Under the pieces are notes generated by a model, which saw only the letters and a list, made by a program, of their open reading frames with translations, did no database searches and was not told the DNA's origin. The position numbers and the translations under genes are program-made. DNA of 64,000 nucleotides from Pseudorhodobacter ferrugineus DSM 5888 (lineage in GTDB: Bacteria; Pseudomonadota; Alphaproteobacteria; Rhodobacterales; Rhodobacteraceae): contig NZ_ATVN01000001.1 in the NCBI RefSeq assembly GCF_000420745.1, positions 62,001-126,000 of the forward strand. Direction: 5' to 3'. This document shows, one piece after another, positions 63,804 to 64,000 of the stretch (position 1 is its first letter; every line of letters starts with the position of its first letter).

Positions 63804-64000
63804 CCAATCTGCGCCCTTTGTGGCCGTGGTCGCTGTTTGCGGCGCTGATCGCATCGGCGGGGCTGCCGATCTATATCCATGCGCCCAAGTTTTATGTCGA
63901 TGAATATGGCGTGTCGCTGGTGGCGCTGGGCGTGGTGCTGTTCGGGCTGCGGCTGATCGATGTTGTGCAAGACCCTGTGTTGGGCTGGCTGGCCGAACGG
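63800..64000 (+). CDS. MFS/GPH-type transporter, N-terminal part (cut by window edge)
   Basis: Only the first 67 residues are inside the window. They begin MTNLRPLWPWSLFAALIASAGLP, continue with a second hydrophobic segment LVALGVVLFGLRLIDV and QDPVLGWLAER, which fits the start of a glycoside-pentoside-hexuronide-type MFS transporter (D-P-x-x-G motif after helix 2). It overlaps the DUF1365 stop by four bases. The substrate is unknown. Confidence 0.75.
   Translation, partial: MTNLRPLWPWSLFAALIASAGLPIYIHAPKFYVDEYGVSLVALGVVLFGLRLIDVVQDPVLGWLAER

Overview
The window is a chromosomal segment of an alphaproteobacterium, most likely a member of the Rhodobacteraceae (Roseobacter group). This rests on gene content and order: rpsT-dnaA-dnaN-recF-gyrB, FlaF/FlbT/DUF1217 flagellar genes, an RpoE-ChrR pair, the block rsmB-heparinase-purH-lspA-DUF3035-M16-M16, and gltD/gltB separated by two small unknown genes. 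DNA is moderately GC-rich. I see no rRNA, CRISPR array, prophage or transposase gene. One tRNA gene is present.

Layout: (1) 0-9.5 kb, minus strand: pcaC, gyrB, a coupled trio (LysE exporter, RlaP-type nucleotidyltransferase, VOC protein), recF, dnaN, dnaA, rpsT. This is the replication-initiation neighbourhood, but I find no DnaA-box cluster, so the origin is probably elsewhere. (2) 9.6-14.6 kb: enoyl-CoA hydratase and mutM (minus), ubiE-ubiB (plus, ubiquinone synthesis), and a phosphotransferase (minus). (3) 14.6-27.2 kb: an incomplete flagellar cluster. It holds flgD-fliK (minus), a rod-binding protein, an FlgN-like protein, a large flagellin with flaF-flbT-DUF1217 (plus), fliI (minus), and flgB-flgC-fliE-fliQ-flgF-flgG-flgA-flgH-fliL (plus). 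It stops abruptly after fliL, beside a strong inverted repeat and a tRNA-Leu gene. The MS ring, switch, motor, hook and most export genes must lie elsewhere. (4) 27.5-38.3 kb, plus strand: NDUFA9-like protein, uppP, gltD, two unknown proteins, gltB, mtgA, and a glutathione transferase. (5) 38.3-47.7 kb: a glycan locus on the minus strand (cysQ, GT2, galU, GT4, GT2, GT14/DUF5927, two-domain sulfotransferase-like protein) with a divergent ABC-2 permease. (6) 47.7-60 kb, minus strand: HutD-like, rmuC, mutL, two M16 peptidases, DUF3035 lipoprotein, lspA, purH, heparinase II/III, rsmB. (7) 60-64 kb: SdhAF4-like protein, chrR-rpoE, and a divergent operon of FAD oxidoreductase, DUF1365 and a transporter cut by the window edge.

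Most interesting signals: a pair of divergent RpoE-type promoters sharing an extended AAGTGATCC -35 element; a 99-bp nested palindrome that supplies the stop codon of a gene; three tandem 11-bp repeats before an unknown gene pair in the glt locus; the abrupt edge of the flagellar cluster at tRNA-Leu; and a two-domain sulfotransferase-like protein in the glycan locus. I did not find a clear new defence or mobile system. All calls were made by reading the sequence and translations, without database searches.
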